DNA of 49,011 nucleotides from Isotricha intestinalis (lineage: Eukaryota > Ciliophora > Litostomatea > Vestibuliferida > Isotrichidae). Below the pieces are notes generated by a model. The model was given only the letters and a program-made list of their open reading frames with translations, was not told where the DNA came from and made no database searches. The DNA lies in the NCBI GenBank assembly GCA_023807065.1, contig JAJJLU010003584.1:1-49011 (forward strand), in the 5' to 3' direction. Within the stretch, counting starts at the first letter, position 1, and every line of letters starts with the position of its first letter. Positions 30,540-40,095 of the stretch are shown piece by piece. The position numbers and the translations under genes were made by a program.

Positions 30540-31129
30540 AAAATATTTAGATTTTATAAATAAAAAGTAATTAAGTTTTTATTCTTGATTATAATAAGAT
30601 AAGAATAGTGATTTAAAATCTTTATATTATAATTTCAAAAGTAATAATTTTATATATGGGTTTTTATATTTATTAGTTTTTGTAAATTAGCATTGAAATT
30701 ATGAAAAATAAATAAATTATTATAAATGGAATTTATAAATGAAATTACAAAAAATAAACAATTTTAAATCGATCATCTAAAGTAAGATTATTTAATTTTA
30801 TTTTTAAGGACATATTAAGAAATATAATATTTATTGAAAATACAATTTTTATTAAAATTTTATTGTTAATTCTTTTATAGAAAATCAAAAATTTTATAAA
30901 TAAATTTATGCACCAAAGATTTATGAAAATAAAATTTCTTTTAATATTTCTTTAGGGGAAAATAAAATAAATTTTTTAAATTATATAATATTATTATTTT
31001 TAAATTTAAAATAAGAAATAAATATTTATATCTTTTTTACCAACCATTATCCTCATTAATATTATTATCCAAATTATTATATTTTTGTTACTATTATTTT
31101 GTTCTTTTTTAATATCATAATTTTTATTA
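30540..31129. other. gene-free AT-rich stretch
   Basis: About 590 bases after the 100-aa gene. I found no intact frame, RNA gene or repeat; weak basic-protein-like codons near 31,050-31,130 may be the 3' end of the adjoining minus-strand relic. Confidence 0.45.
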
Positions 31130-31690
31130 TTTTTTCTACTATTATGTTATCATAGTCTTTCCTATTACTCTGTTTCCTAATATAATCCTTCTTCTTATGA
31201 TCTCTATTTCTTTGATTTCTCTTTATTTAAATCATTTTTTTCAAAATTTACAAAATGTTTATGATCTCTCATAATATTAGATTTAGTTTGTAAATCAATT
31301 TAAATTTCTTAGGTTCAATTTCTTTAATTCTTGCTTAAGAGTAGTTCCTTCTTTATATCTTTCTTTCGTTTCTGTATAAATTCTTTTTAATTTTCTTCAA
31401 ATATATCTTTTATACAAAATGTAGAATCTAAACTATTCATTAATCTATAATTTACATATAGTTGATTAACTTTTGTTACTATTCTAAAATTATCATCTCC
31501 TATTAATAAATGAAATATTTATTCTAGTTTTAAATCTTTTCTTTCTCTTCTTGGATGTTGAAATGGGTTATTTAATTCTTTTCTAATTAAATCTAAATAC
31601 AATTTTAATTCATGAATATTTATTTTTGGGCTATCAAGAATATTTATTTTTCGTTTTGTTAGTCATTCATTTAATTTTTTAAAAATTTAA
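31130..31690 (-). pseudogene. decayed gene for a basic, helical protein
   Basis: A long minus-strand frame is interrupted by single stops yet stays protein-like between them: KKLNE, TGA, LTKRKINILDSPKINIHELK, NNPFQHPRRERKDLKLE, TAA, IFHLLIGDDNFRIVTKVNQL, NSLDSTFCIKDIFEEN, TAA, KEFIQKRKKDIKKELLL. Further on, at about 31,215-31,130, another frame gives the Arg/Lys-rich RNQRNRDHKKKDYIRKQSNR. The stops lie where Trp (TGG) and Gln (CAA) fit well, as expected from C-to-T or G-to-A decay, and at least one frameshift is needed. I do not recognise the family; the basic tail resembles those of RNA-processing proteins. Confidence 0.6.
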
Positions 31691-32450
31691 ATATTGTTTT
31701 TTAAAATTTTTTTTTTGGTTTATTCACTATTTTTTGTTAAAATGAATATATAAAATAAATGAATATTTATTATTTAATTGTATATTTTAACTTTGAAAAA
31801 TGAATATTTGATTTTTAATTTTTCAAAAGATAAATCAATTTTTAAATATTTGGCTTTAATTAATTAAATATTTTCAATTATTTGATTTATAAATTTGGAA
31901 ATTAAAATATGGAAAAAATTTATTTTTCAAAAAATAATAATATATATATTATCTAGTTTCTTTTAATATATTAAATTCAAAAAAATAATAATTTTTTAAA
32001 ACTTTTATATTTATAAAACACAAAACAAAGAAAATTAGTCTTTGAAAAATTTAAATAAATTTAAATTATTTAATTAATCTTTTTTCTCATTATTCTCTAT
32101 AATTAAATAAACTCCCTTTCAAAAGAAAAAGCTTAATAAAATATATATTAATGATTTTAATATTAAACTTAAATTTCTCAATATCATCAAAAATTAAAAA
32201 CTTATGAAAAGACATAAAAAAAAATAAAAACTAATAAAAATCAAATAAAAGACAAAATCTTTTTTTTTAAATTTTTCCTTTTTAATAAAAAAAATTAAAT
32301 AAAAAATAATCTAAATAAAATTTTTATTTAATTAATTACATAAAATATCTTATTTAAAAAATCCTTAAAAACTTGAAAGCCCATAATTAACTTAAATAAT
32401 TTTTTTCAAATAAAATCAAAACTTTAATAACTATGATAAAAAAAGAAAAT
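31691..32450. other. gene-free AT-rich stretch
   Basis: About 760 bases downstream of the minus-strand kinase gene, almost all A and T with many homopolymer runs. I see no coding relic, RNA gene or repeat in it. Confidence 0.5.
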
Positions 32451-34676
32451 TTATTTTTCATTAAAATCCTTTGAATTATTAAAAGTAGAATTTAATTGAT
32501 CATGAATATTAGGAGGATTAAAAACAAACATATTTCCATTAGCATCACTTTGACTTCTAGTTCTATGTTGTCCACAAATTTGAATATTATCATTAACAAC
32601 CATTGATTTATTATTATTATTTCCTCTTAAATTTATATATTCATCTTCCATTCCAAAAATATTTTTATTTTTAACTGAATTTCTCCTTTGACCAAAAATA
32701 GATTTTTTTTTACCTATATTCCTCTTATTATCAATATTATCCTTCTTACTTATTTTTTTCTTTGTTTTTTCTCTTAAATAATTACCATAATATGCACTTG
32801 AATTTATTTTATCAAATGATGTAGTTGTAAAAGTATTATTCATTTTATTTCTTTCATTTTGTTTTTGATAAGGATTTGAAAATTGATTTACAATTGCAAA
32901 AGGATAATTTCTTAACCAATTAATTTGAACATTATTTAAATTAGGTTGATAAATATTAGAATTAAAACTATTATTATTCATTCCATTAAAATAATAATTT
33001 CCAAAAGAAGAATTTCTAACATCAACTCTATTATTATTCATCATATTTTTATTATATTGATAATAAGAATTTCCCATCATCATAGAATGATATTGATTAT
33101 ACATATTTTGATTAAAAGAATTACTTAAATTTTCATTGTAAGTAAATTGAGAAAGTTCATCAATACCTAAAGAAAGAGATTTATCTAATGTATTTTCTTT
33201 AGTAATAAAAGGATGTCTTAAACATTGATTTGCATTCCATCTTAAATTTGGAGATAATTGTAACATTGTTTTTAAAAAATCAACAAATGATTCTAATTCT
33301 AAATTATTTTTTGTTGAATTATTCAATGAACTATAACTTTGACTAAGATGAATATTATCTGATTTTTTAATATCATTTTCTCTTTTAACATTACATAAAT
33401 CATTTAAAGAAAACATATCATAAGGAATAGTTGATTTTTGATATGTATCATTAGGATTTTCGAAATAATATTCTTCATGTGTTTTTAAAACAGGTTTATT
33501 ATATTTATCTATTTTATAATATTTATTAAAATTTCTTCCATTTTGCATCATATAAAAAGGTAAATCACCAAATAATTCTATAATTTTTTTTAATTGTTCA
33601 TATTCACAAGAACCTTGTAATAAAGGAACGCCTAAATATAATTCAGCACATATACATCCAATAGACCAAATATCAATTTTTTCATTATACGGTATTCCAA
33701 TAATCACTTCTGGAGCTCTATAATATCTTGATTGAATATATTTATATAATGTTTGACCTTCAAAACATGAACTTCCAAAATCAGTTACTTTTATATTTAT
33801 TGAACCATTTATATGACTATCATCTTTATCTATTTTTAATAATATATTTTCTGGTTTTAAATCACAATGAATTATTTTTGCTTTGTGAAATTCTTGTGTT
33901 GCTTCTAATATTTGCTTTGATATTGTTCTTATTGTTCTTAATGATATTCCCATTATTTTATGTTGAAGAAATTGATATAAATCTTCTGTAAGTAATTCAA
34001 ATACTATACATAAATGTTTATAATAAAAAAAATAATCTTGTAATTTTATTATATGTATATTTTTATCTTTTTCTTTTTTTTTTAATAAAGTTAATATTTT
34101 AAGTTCAATTAAAGATTGATTTTTATAAGCTTCTCTATTTTTAATAATTTTCAAAGCATAAAAATTATTATCAGTAAGTGATTGTACTTTAAAAACTTGT
34201 CCAGAAATTCCTTGTCCAAGAATATCAATTACTTTATAAGTATTATCAGGACCTTTAATTTCATCATTTTCAAAAACAATTAAATTATTTTCTTTATTAT
34301 CTTTACCATCATTAGACACAGGTTCTCCTGGACTTGTTAAATTTCTTTTTGGTTTTGGTTGATTATAATATGTAGGTTTAATAGTTTGATAAGTTTCAAT
34401 TTGATTTATTATTAACATTTTTAATCCTGAATTTTCTCTTATTTCACCATTTATATTATTGTCATTTGATTCTAAATCACTATCATATTCTTCAAATTTT
34501 TTATTTGTAATTTGAGCATTTTCGGTTTGAATACATTCTTTAAAAGATAAAAATTTTAAAGGAAATTGAATTGGTTCTACTAATTTTTCATCCATTGTTA
34601 TATTTGGCTCTGATATATTTCCTAAGTAATTATTGTCATTTTCATTTGATTGATCTATGTCTAAGTAAAGATCCAT
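32451..34676 (-). CDS. DYRK-family dual-specificity kinase (741 aa)
   Basis: CMGC kinase with domain at about residues 146-510. Motifs seen: glycine loop LGQGISGQVFK, catalytic Lys176 in YALKIIK, HCDLKPENILL (Asp272), DFGSSCF (Asp299) and the activation loop QTLYKYIQSRYYRAPEVIIG, with the YxY pair Tyr311/Tyr313 typical of DYRK/YAK autophosphorylation on tyrosine. The HCD triplet is also typical of DYRK. A short insert with Asn/Ser residues precedes the last helices (MLQLSPNLRWNANQCLRHPF). The N-terminal 140 residues are acidic and Ser/Asn-rich; the C-terminal 200 are Asn/Met/Tyr-rich and then basic. It probably works in growth or stress signalling; YAK1 and class II DYRK are both possible. 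No intron is needed; the leader before ATG 34,676 is A/T-rich. Confidence 0.93.
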   Translation of the reverse strand: MDLYLDIDQSNENDNNYLGNISEPNITMDEKLVEPIQFPLKFLSFKECIQTENAQITNKKFEEYDSDLESNDNNINGEIRENSGLKMLIINQIETYQTIKPTYYNQPKPKRNLTSPGEPVSNDGKDNKENNLIVFENDEIKGPDNTYKVIDILGQGISGQVFKVQSLTDNNFYALKIIKNREAYKNQSLIELKILTLLKKKEKDKNIHIIKLQDYFFYYKHLCIVFELLTEDLYQFLQHKIMGISLRTIRTISKQILEATQEFHKAKIIHCDLKPENILLKIDKDDSHINGSINIKVTDFGSSCFEGQTLYKYIQSRYYRAPEVIIGIPYNEKIDIWSIGCICAELYLGVPLLQGSCEYEQLKKIIELFGDLPFYMMQNGRNFNKYYKIDKYNKPVLKTHEEYYFENPNDTYQKSTIPYDMFSLNDLCNVKRENDIKKSDNIHLSQSYSSLNNSTKNNLELESFVDFLKTMLQLSPNLRWNANQCLRHPFITKENTLDKSLSLGIDELSQFTYNENLSNSFNQNMYNQYHSMMMGNSYYQYNKNMMNNNRVDVRNSSFGNYYFNGMNNNSFNSNIYQPNLNNVQINWLRNYPFAIVNQFSNPYQKQNERNKMNNTFTTTSFDKINSSAYYGNYLREKTKKKISKKDNIDNKRNIGKKKSIFGQRRNSVKNKNIFGMEDEYINLRGNNNNKSMVVNDNIQICGQHRTRSQSDANGNMFVFNPPNIHDQLNSTFNNSKDFNEK

Positions 34677-35596
34677 TGTTATTATTTATTTTTATATTTA
34701 TTTATTTTGATAGGTATTATGCATAATATTTAAATTAATAAATTTTGTTTATCTTATCTTTAATTATTTAATAATTTGGTATTAATTATTACTTATATTT
34801 ATTTAATTAATTTTAAAGAATTTGAATTTCTTTTTTTTTTTCACTTTTATTTAAATAAATTTATGTATGTTGATTAAATTATTATTTTATATTCTCTTTA
34901 TGATAACTTGTATTTTTTATTTTCAATATTCATCTTATTAATACTATTCTAATTGAATATTACATATAATTATCTCTTAAAATTTAAATTAAAATGAAAG
35001 TATTATTTAATCTAATAATTTTTAATAAAAAATTTTATATTAATTTTTATTTTATTGATATTTTATCAACACTAAAAAATTAATCTTTATAGAATAAAAT
35101 CATAATAAAATAACATTTATTTTATCAATTATATTTGAATTAAAAAAAATGAGTTTCATTCTTTTTGATTTATATTATAATAGATAGATTTTCTAGAAAT
35201 GATAACATCATTCTTGAATACGTTACTAATGTTAATATATTATAAAATTCAAAAAAAAGTAGAAATTCATTAACTTTATTATTAATTTTCCCAATAATAA
35301 TTTTAGTTTTTACCTATTATTAAAAGGAAATATTTGATTTGCTCCAATTTAGTTATTTTAAGAAATACTATATACAATTTTTTGTATAGTAATTATTGAT
35401 GAAATATTATTCATTGATATTAAAGAAAAAAATGAATAGATAAAATATATACGTTGATATATAGCATTTTATATTTAATATGGAGAAAAAGTAACTGATA
35501 AATATTTAGGTTCAAATAATGATTTTTATCAAAAAGATTATTCATCAATAAAATGAATCATATATTATTTTTTAAGTGATAAATATGATAAAAAAA
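34677..35596. other. gene-free AT-rich stretch before a pseudogene
   Basis: The DYRK promoter lies at the left. From about 35,395 a plus-strand frame gives partly protein-like runs between stops (IDEILFIDIKEKNE, YGEKVTDKYLGSNNDFYQKD), probably the eroded 5' part of the acyltransferase relic that follows. Nothing else is recognised. Confidence 0.45.
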
Positions 35597-36105
35597 CAGT
35601 GGTTTGACATTAAAAAAAATAATAAGAAATTATTTATTTGAAGAATAATTGCAGAATTAATAGGATGTTTATTTACAGATAGAAAAAATGTGGAAAAAAG
35701 CAAATTTTTGAATTAGAAAAGAAATAAATAGATTATTAAAATATCTGTGCTTTAATATTATTTCCTGAAAGAACAACAACAATTGGTAAATAGATATTAA
35801 AATATAAGAAAGGAACTTTTTTTCCTTTATTACATATTAAACCATAAATTATAAATATTTATTATAATAACATGCTTTCTATTGGCTATATTAATATTGT
35901 TATGAATTATGGGAGAAGTTTAACTTTTTTTAATATTAATTTATAGATTTGCCTCTGATAAATCCTCTCAATTTATGTTTGATATATATTATTATTTAGA
36001 TAATGAAAATGGTAAATTATTACAGAGCCTACTAGTAAAATTATTCGTTAAGTTATTCCGAGTTATTACCTTTAGAGATAATAACAAATTTATTAAATTT
36101 TTATT
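35597..36105 (+). pseudogene. lysophospholipid acyltransferase (PlsC/LPCAT-type) pseudogene
   Basis: Relic of a membrane-bound glycerophospholipid acyltransferase. In order and in shifting frames the plus strand gives QWFDI (remnant of the NHxSWFD catalytic motif), RIIAELIGCLFTDRKNVEK (compare GCLFVDR), ALILFPERTTTIGK (35,749-35,790; motif III is FPEGTTTNGK), ILKYKKGTFFPLLHIKP and, near 36,050, SLSYSELLPLE. Between these lie TAG, TGA and TAA stops and at least two frameshifts, and the Gly of FPEG is Arg. The catalytic His is not recognisable. The order and spacing match the LPCAT/LPEAT family well, so homology is secure even though the gene is dead. Confidence 0.72.
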
Positions 36106-36418
36106 TACAAAGAATTATATTTAAAAGGATGTTGAAATTTATGAATAGGAATTTGAATAATAATATTTTATTTATTTATTGTTTTCTTATTCTTTTCACA
36201 TATTTATTTTTTATATTTTCCAAACTTATTTAAATTTGATTCATCCATATTATTATTATTTTATTTAATTAATTTTTCCAATCTTTCTTTTTTTTAATAA
36301 ATCAATTATATAACAATAAAAACATAAAAAAATCTTTAAAAATTAGTTAAAATCAATTTAAAAATAAAGTGAAAAATAAAAAAAAGATAAAAATTGTGTT
36401 CCAAAATGAATATTTAAT
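36106..36418. other. gene-free AT-rich stretch
   Basis: About 310 bases between the acyltransferase relic and the secreted-repeat gene stop, with a polyT-rich middle and no recognisable feature. Confidence 0.45.
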
Positions 36419-37582
36419 TTAACTCTTATTATTTAATTTATTAATTTTTTCTTCTATACTATTATCAATTTTTTGATCAAGAGTTTGATTCATTTTTTTT
36501 TCAAAATCATCGATTAAATTACTGACAGTATCATGAACTTTATCACTGAATTTTTCATTAATATCTTTTAAAGCATCTTTTAAATTATCTTGAATATTTT
36601 TATCAGTTTCTTGACTGATTAATTTTTTTAAATCTTGAGTAGGAATAACTATATCATTATTTTTTAAATTATCATTATTTATATTTTGATTTTGATTAAT
36701 AGTAAAAACAGAATTTTCTTCTTCTTCAAAATCAGAAGGTAAATCATCAATAATTTCAGATTCTGGATTATTTAAAGGTAATTGATTAATATTTTCTTGA
36801 TTAAAATTATTTATAGAATCATTATTAATTTCTTCATTGAAAGTTATTTCTTCTTTTTGATTTTCTATTTCATATTTTTCTTCATTAAGTAAATTATTTT
36901 CAGGTTTTGAATTTAAATTTGTTTCTGCAATTAATTGTGGTATATCATATACAGGTATTTGTTCTTGTTGTTCTAAATCAAAAGGTAAATCTGTTATTTC
37001 TTCTTGTTGTGGTAATTTATTTTCAGGTTCTAAAGGTAAATCATTTAATTGTTCTTGTTGTTCTAAATCAAAAGGTAAATCTGATATTTCTTCTTGTTGA
37101 TTAGGTAATTTATTTTCAGGTTCTAAAGGTAAATCATTTAATTGTTCTTGATGTTGTTCTAAATCAAAAGATAAATCTGATATTTCTTCTTGTTGAGGTA
37201 ATTTATTTTCTGGAGTTTCTAAAGGTAAATCATTTAATTGTTCTTGTTGAGGTAATTTATTTTCAGGTTCTAAAGGTAAATCATTTAATTGTTCTTGGTG
37301 TTGTTCTAAATCAAAAGGTAAATCTATTATTTCTTCTTGTTGAGGTAATTTATTTTCAGGTTCTAAAGGTAAATCATTTATATTTTCATTCTCTTCATTA
37401 TTTTTTAATGCACCTTCTTTTTCTTCTCTTTCTAAAAATTTAGAAGCTTTATCTAAATCTTTTTTTAAATGAAGAAGATTTTTTTCTAAAGATTTTATTG
37501 TTGGCTTTATTCTATTTAATAAATTCATTGTAAATGAAGTTGATATTAAAATGGAAAGAATGATTATTGTGAGGTTTTTCAT
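36419..37582 (-). CDS. secreted acidic protein with five tandem repeats (387 aa)
   Basis: Starts with a clear signal peptide (MKNLTIIILSILISTSFTMN), then a short coiled coil (residues 25-55). Residues 68-208 hold five head-to-tail units of about 17-32 residues built from two modules, LNDLPLEPENKLPQQEE and ISDLPFDLEQQEQ; the second unit lacks the second module. The remainder is acidic and Asn/Glu-rich, closing with helices (DNLKDALKDINEKFSDKVHD) and a coiled tail. No enzyme domain, Cys or membrane anchor is seen, so it is probably an extracellular, vesicle-matrix or surface-associated structural protein. I know no family for it. Strong conservation between units at DNA level suggests recent duplication or ongoing homogenisation. 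Confidence 0.85.
   Translation of the reverse strand: MKNLTIIILSILISTSFTMNLLNRIKPTIKSLEKNLLHLKKDLDKASKFLEREEKEGALKNNEENENINDLPLEPENKLPQQEEIIDLPFDLEQHQEQLNDLPLEPENKLPQQEQLNDLPLETPENKLPQQEEISDLSFDLEQHQEQLNDLPLEPENKLPNQQEEISDLPFDLEQQEQLNDLPLEPENKLPQQEEITDLPFDLEQQEQIPVYDIPQLIAETNLNSKPENNLLNEEKYEIENQKEEITFNEEINNDSINNFNQENINQLPLNNPESEIIDDLPSDFEEEENSVFTINQNQNINNDNLKNNDIVIPTQDLKKLISQETDKNIQDNLKDALKDINEKFSDKVHDTVSNLIDDFEKKMNQTLDQKIDNSIEEKINKLNNKS
36959..37381 (-). repeat. five coding tandem repeats (about 30-aa units)
   Basis: Units start LNDLPLEPENKLP (once LNDLPLETPENKLP, once INDLPLEP) at residues 68, 99, 116, 148 and 179. Four end with (I/S/T)DLxFDLEQ(H)QEQ. The plus strand shows the same words repeatedly, for example GGTAAATCATTTAATTGTTC. 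The differences are mostly whole-codon indels or single substitutions. Confidence 0.9.
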
Positions 37583-37887
37583 TTTCCTTTAAATTAATTT
37601 TTTTTTAATATTTATTTTAGTTGTTTTTATTATAGTTTTATGATAATATTTTTATTATATTTTTTAAATAAAAAAATAATAATAACATAGTTGTTTTAAG
37701 TTATTGGATTAATATGTTTTTATTTATATTTTAATATGAATATAAAAAGAAGATTATTTTTATTTTCTATTATTCTCTTCAAATATATATTATATTCAAA
37801 AATAAATCTTTACAAAAATAAAACTAAGACTTATTTATTTTTCGTCATTTTAATTTAAATTTAAAAAAGATATATTATTATCAACCA
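37583..37887. other. intergenic space, nothing recognised
   Basis: 305 A/T-rich bases between the secreted-repeat gene's start and the stop of the next minus-strand gene; no relic or RNA gene seen. Confidence 0.45.
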
Positions 37888-38189
37888 TTAATTCAAAAAA
37901 GTTGTTGTTCTTTTAAAAAGCTTTTTTTTATTCTTTGAGTTATCATTTTTTTTATCTATTTTATTATGAATTGTTTGAAGATCTTTATTTTTTTCCATCT
38001 TTTTTTTTTCTTCATTTTCATCTTCTTTTAATCTTTCTTTTGAATCATTCATATTTGAACTTATAATTAGATTCTCATTATCAAGTATTATCTCAACAGG
38101 TTTTGAATTATTTTGAGTACAACATAAGTGTTTTTTCTGATTATAATTATTTAAAATAATCTTACAAAAAATTCTATAATTGTATTCAT
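37888..38189 (-). CDS. small lysine-rich protein, two exons (90 aa)
   Basis: Exon 1 (38,166-38,189) encodes MNTIIEFF; a 29-nt GT-AG intron (38,137-38,165) follows; exon 2 (37,888-38,136) continues KKHLCCTQNNSKPVEIILDN and ends in a Lys/Glu/Asn-rich tail (KKKLFKRTTTFLN). The unspliced frame would have to begin at a TTG and is less likely. The hydrophobic start followed by Lys-Lys and a Cys pair could be a palmitoylated membrane anchor, but this is inference. No family is recognised. It is divergent from the gene at 38,456, with 266 bases between ATGs. Confidence 0.6.
38137..38165 (-). other. 29-nt spliceosomal intron
   Basis: Minus strand GTAAGATTA...TATAATCAG, phase 0 after codon 8. The 5' end GTAAG is the classical donor. 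It is the shortest of the four introns and has no in-frame stop in the unspliced frame, so its evidence rests on the upstream ATG and the shared design of the others. Confidence 0.6.
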
Positions 38190-38455
38190 AAATATTAAAA
38201 ATTATTTCCAATAAAAATAATATTTTAAATTCTATAATATATTAAATTAAATTTATTTAAGTTATTATTGTTTAAATAATTTATTATTTAATTTGTATAA
38301 TATATTATCATTGATAATTGAATAATAATAAAAAAATCTTAATAAAAAAAAATATGAATTCAATATAATTACTTTTAAAAATAACTTTTTTTATTTTTTT
38401 TTAATTTTGTACTAAAATATTTATCCTATTTTCTATTAATTGTATTAAATTAAAA

Positions 38456-39271
38456 ATGATTAAATCAGAAAAAGATAAAAAAGACATTCTTACTTTAATA
38501 TCAGATTTATTAATAAACGCAAGGAATACATTACCAAATGAAATAATAAGATTCTTTCACAACAATAATTATTCCCCAGCAAATTTTGAAGAAATAAGCG
38601 AAGATATAAATCCAAAATATGATTCACTAAGAAAAATGGATAATACTAAATATTCTAATAGTAAGAAAAAAGCAATTTTATCTACATTAACATCAATAGA
38701 TTTATTTTTATATGATAAAGAAAGTGGTTTATATACTTTAAATCAATCAACAGCTGTTCATTATTTATCTAGATCTCAAAAGAAAAAAAAAAAGAAAGAA
38801 ATTAAAAAAGAATATTTAGATGAAATAAAAAGTGAAGATGATAATTTAGATTATAATGAAAATGATAAGAGTATTAATAATGATAATGACAATCAAGATT
38901 TTTTATGTAAAAAGAGAAAAATTATTTCAAAGACTTTAACTAACACTCATTCTTCAAAATATATTGTTGCTTATGAATTATTAGATGAATTATTAGAAAA
39001 ATATATTAAACTTTTGGATGGAAAAAAAATAATGACTAATCCTTTTTCAAAAATTGGTGATATTACTGATTTTATTGCTAAAGTTAAGAATAAAGAAAAG
39101 TTAGAAGGTATATTAATTTGCTTTAAATTTTTTAAACCGATTTTAAGGAAAATATTCTTATATAAAAATAAATTTGTCTTTCAAAATTTAAAACAAATTT
39201 GTGAAAAATTAAATAATTTTAATGAAAAAGTTGATTTAGTTCAAAAATATCTTGAAAATGATAAAGAATAG
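38456..39271 (+). CDS. hypothetical protein, possible N-terminal winged-helix domain (271 aa)
   Basis: Not recognised with confidence. Residues 1-105 look like a compact helical domain: ILTLISDLLINARNTLPNEI, then YDSLRKMDNTKYSNSKKKAI and LSTLTSIDLFLYDKESGLYT. This has the order of helices plus a beta wing that a winged-helix DNA-binding domain would show, but I cannot assign a family. Residues 106-160 are Lys-rich then Asp/Glu/Asn-rich and disordered. The C-terminal 110 residues are helical (YELLDELLEKYIKLLDGKKI). A nuclear, DNA- or chromatin-linked role is only a guess from the wing-like region and basic patch. Ends with TAG, unlike most neighbours. No signal peptide or membrane segment. Confidence 0.75.
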   Translation: MIKSEKDKKDILTLISDLLINARNTLPNEIIRFFHNNNYSPANFEEISEDINPKYDSLRKMDNTKYSNSKKKAILSTLTSIDLFLYDKESGLYTLNQSTAVHYLSRSQKKKKKKEIKKEYLDEIKSEDDNLDYNENDKSINNDNDNQDFLCKKRKIISKTLTNTHSSKYIVAYELLDELLEKYIKLLDGKKIMTNPFSKIGDITDFIAKVKNKEKLEGILICFKFFKPILRKIFLYKNKFVFQNLKQICEKLNNFNEKVDLVQKYLENDKE

Positions 39272-39432
39272 ATTTTTAATAATAAATATGTTTATATATC
39301 TTTAAATTCAATTCCAGCATTTAAAATAAATATAAGATTTTAAAATTTTAAAGATTTTTTTATAAATCCTTTATAAACTTATTACTCTTTAAAATTAAGA
39401 ATTATTTTTTTTATAAGTTTTTGAATTTTAAA

Positions 39433-39780
39433 AAATAAATGATATTAATGAAGATGAATTTAATGGATATATTCAATTCCATAAAGTAAACAAAAAAAAA
39501 CATAGCAAGAAATTTTTCAGATGGGAAATTATTAGAGAAGTTATTAATTATTATATACTAAAAATAGTAGATATAAATAATTATCCATCATCGTTAAATA
39601 AAAATAAAAAAAATATATTTAGTTAACATTAAATGATCAAGTATTAAAAAAATAAAGGTAAAGCTTTCAAAAAATGAAAATAATGATATAATATCATTTA
39701 ATATTATTCAATAGAAAATTTATTACAAAAAATATATAAAGTAATTGAAGAATATAGTGGAACAAATATAGGAATAAAAA
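39433..39780 (+). pseudogene. SPEF1/CLAMP-like calponin-homology domain pseudogene
   Basis: Relic of the ciliary microtubule-binding SPEF1/CLAMP family. Across three frames on the plus strand one reads KKNIARNFSDGKLLEKLLII (family: RNxSRDFSDGVLxAEVxK), then KIVDINNYPSSLNKNKK (family: LVDxHNYxPxxSxxQK), then, after a TAG where the family has Trp, LTLNDQVLKKIKVKLSKNEN (family: LNRKVLxKL) and finally ENLLQKIYKVIEEYSG. Order and spacing match one CH domain from about its second helix to its end. At least three frameshifts and several stops make it non-functional. It implies that the lineage has or had cilia. Confidence 0.65.
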
Positions 39781-40095
39781 TAATAATAAGGAAAAAAGAA
39801 AGTAAAAAAGTAATTGGAGAAGAAATAAAAGATATAAAATTATAATTAGAAATTAAAATCAGTGAAATATAAATTTATTTAATATTATTATAACTCTTCT
39901 TCAAAAAATACAAAATGTAAATATAAACAAAACATAATTCAGAAAGAAAAATTATTGAATGACTCATCAATTAATATTAAGATAAGTAAATATATAATTA
40001 AATATAATAAAAATATAATCTTTGAAAAAAAAACAATATTCTTCATATTTTTTTTAAAAAATTATAATTTTATATATGATTCACTTATAATTGTT
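39781..40095. other. gene-free AT-rich stretch downstream of the CH relic
   Basis: A Lys/Ile/Glu-rich frame (IGIKIIIRKKESKKVIGEEI to about 39,840) may be the continuation of the dead CH-domain gene. Beyond that only A/T-rich sequence up to the coiled-coil gene's stop. Confidence 0.4.

Noticed and set aside
14800..40000. In-frame TAA/TAG/TGA in the relics as evidence for a reassigned genetic code (UAA/UAG = Gln, as in many ciliates).
   Set aside because: Every intact gene is ended by TAA or TAG and has none internally, and the relics also need frameshifts, so decay explains them better than recoding.
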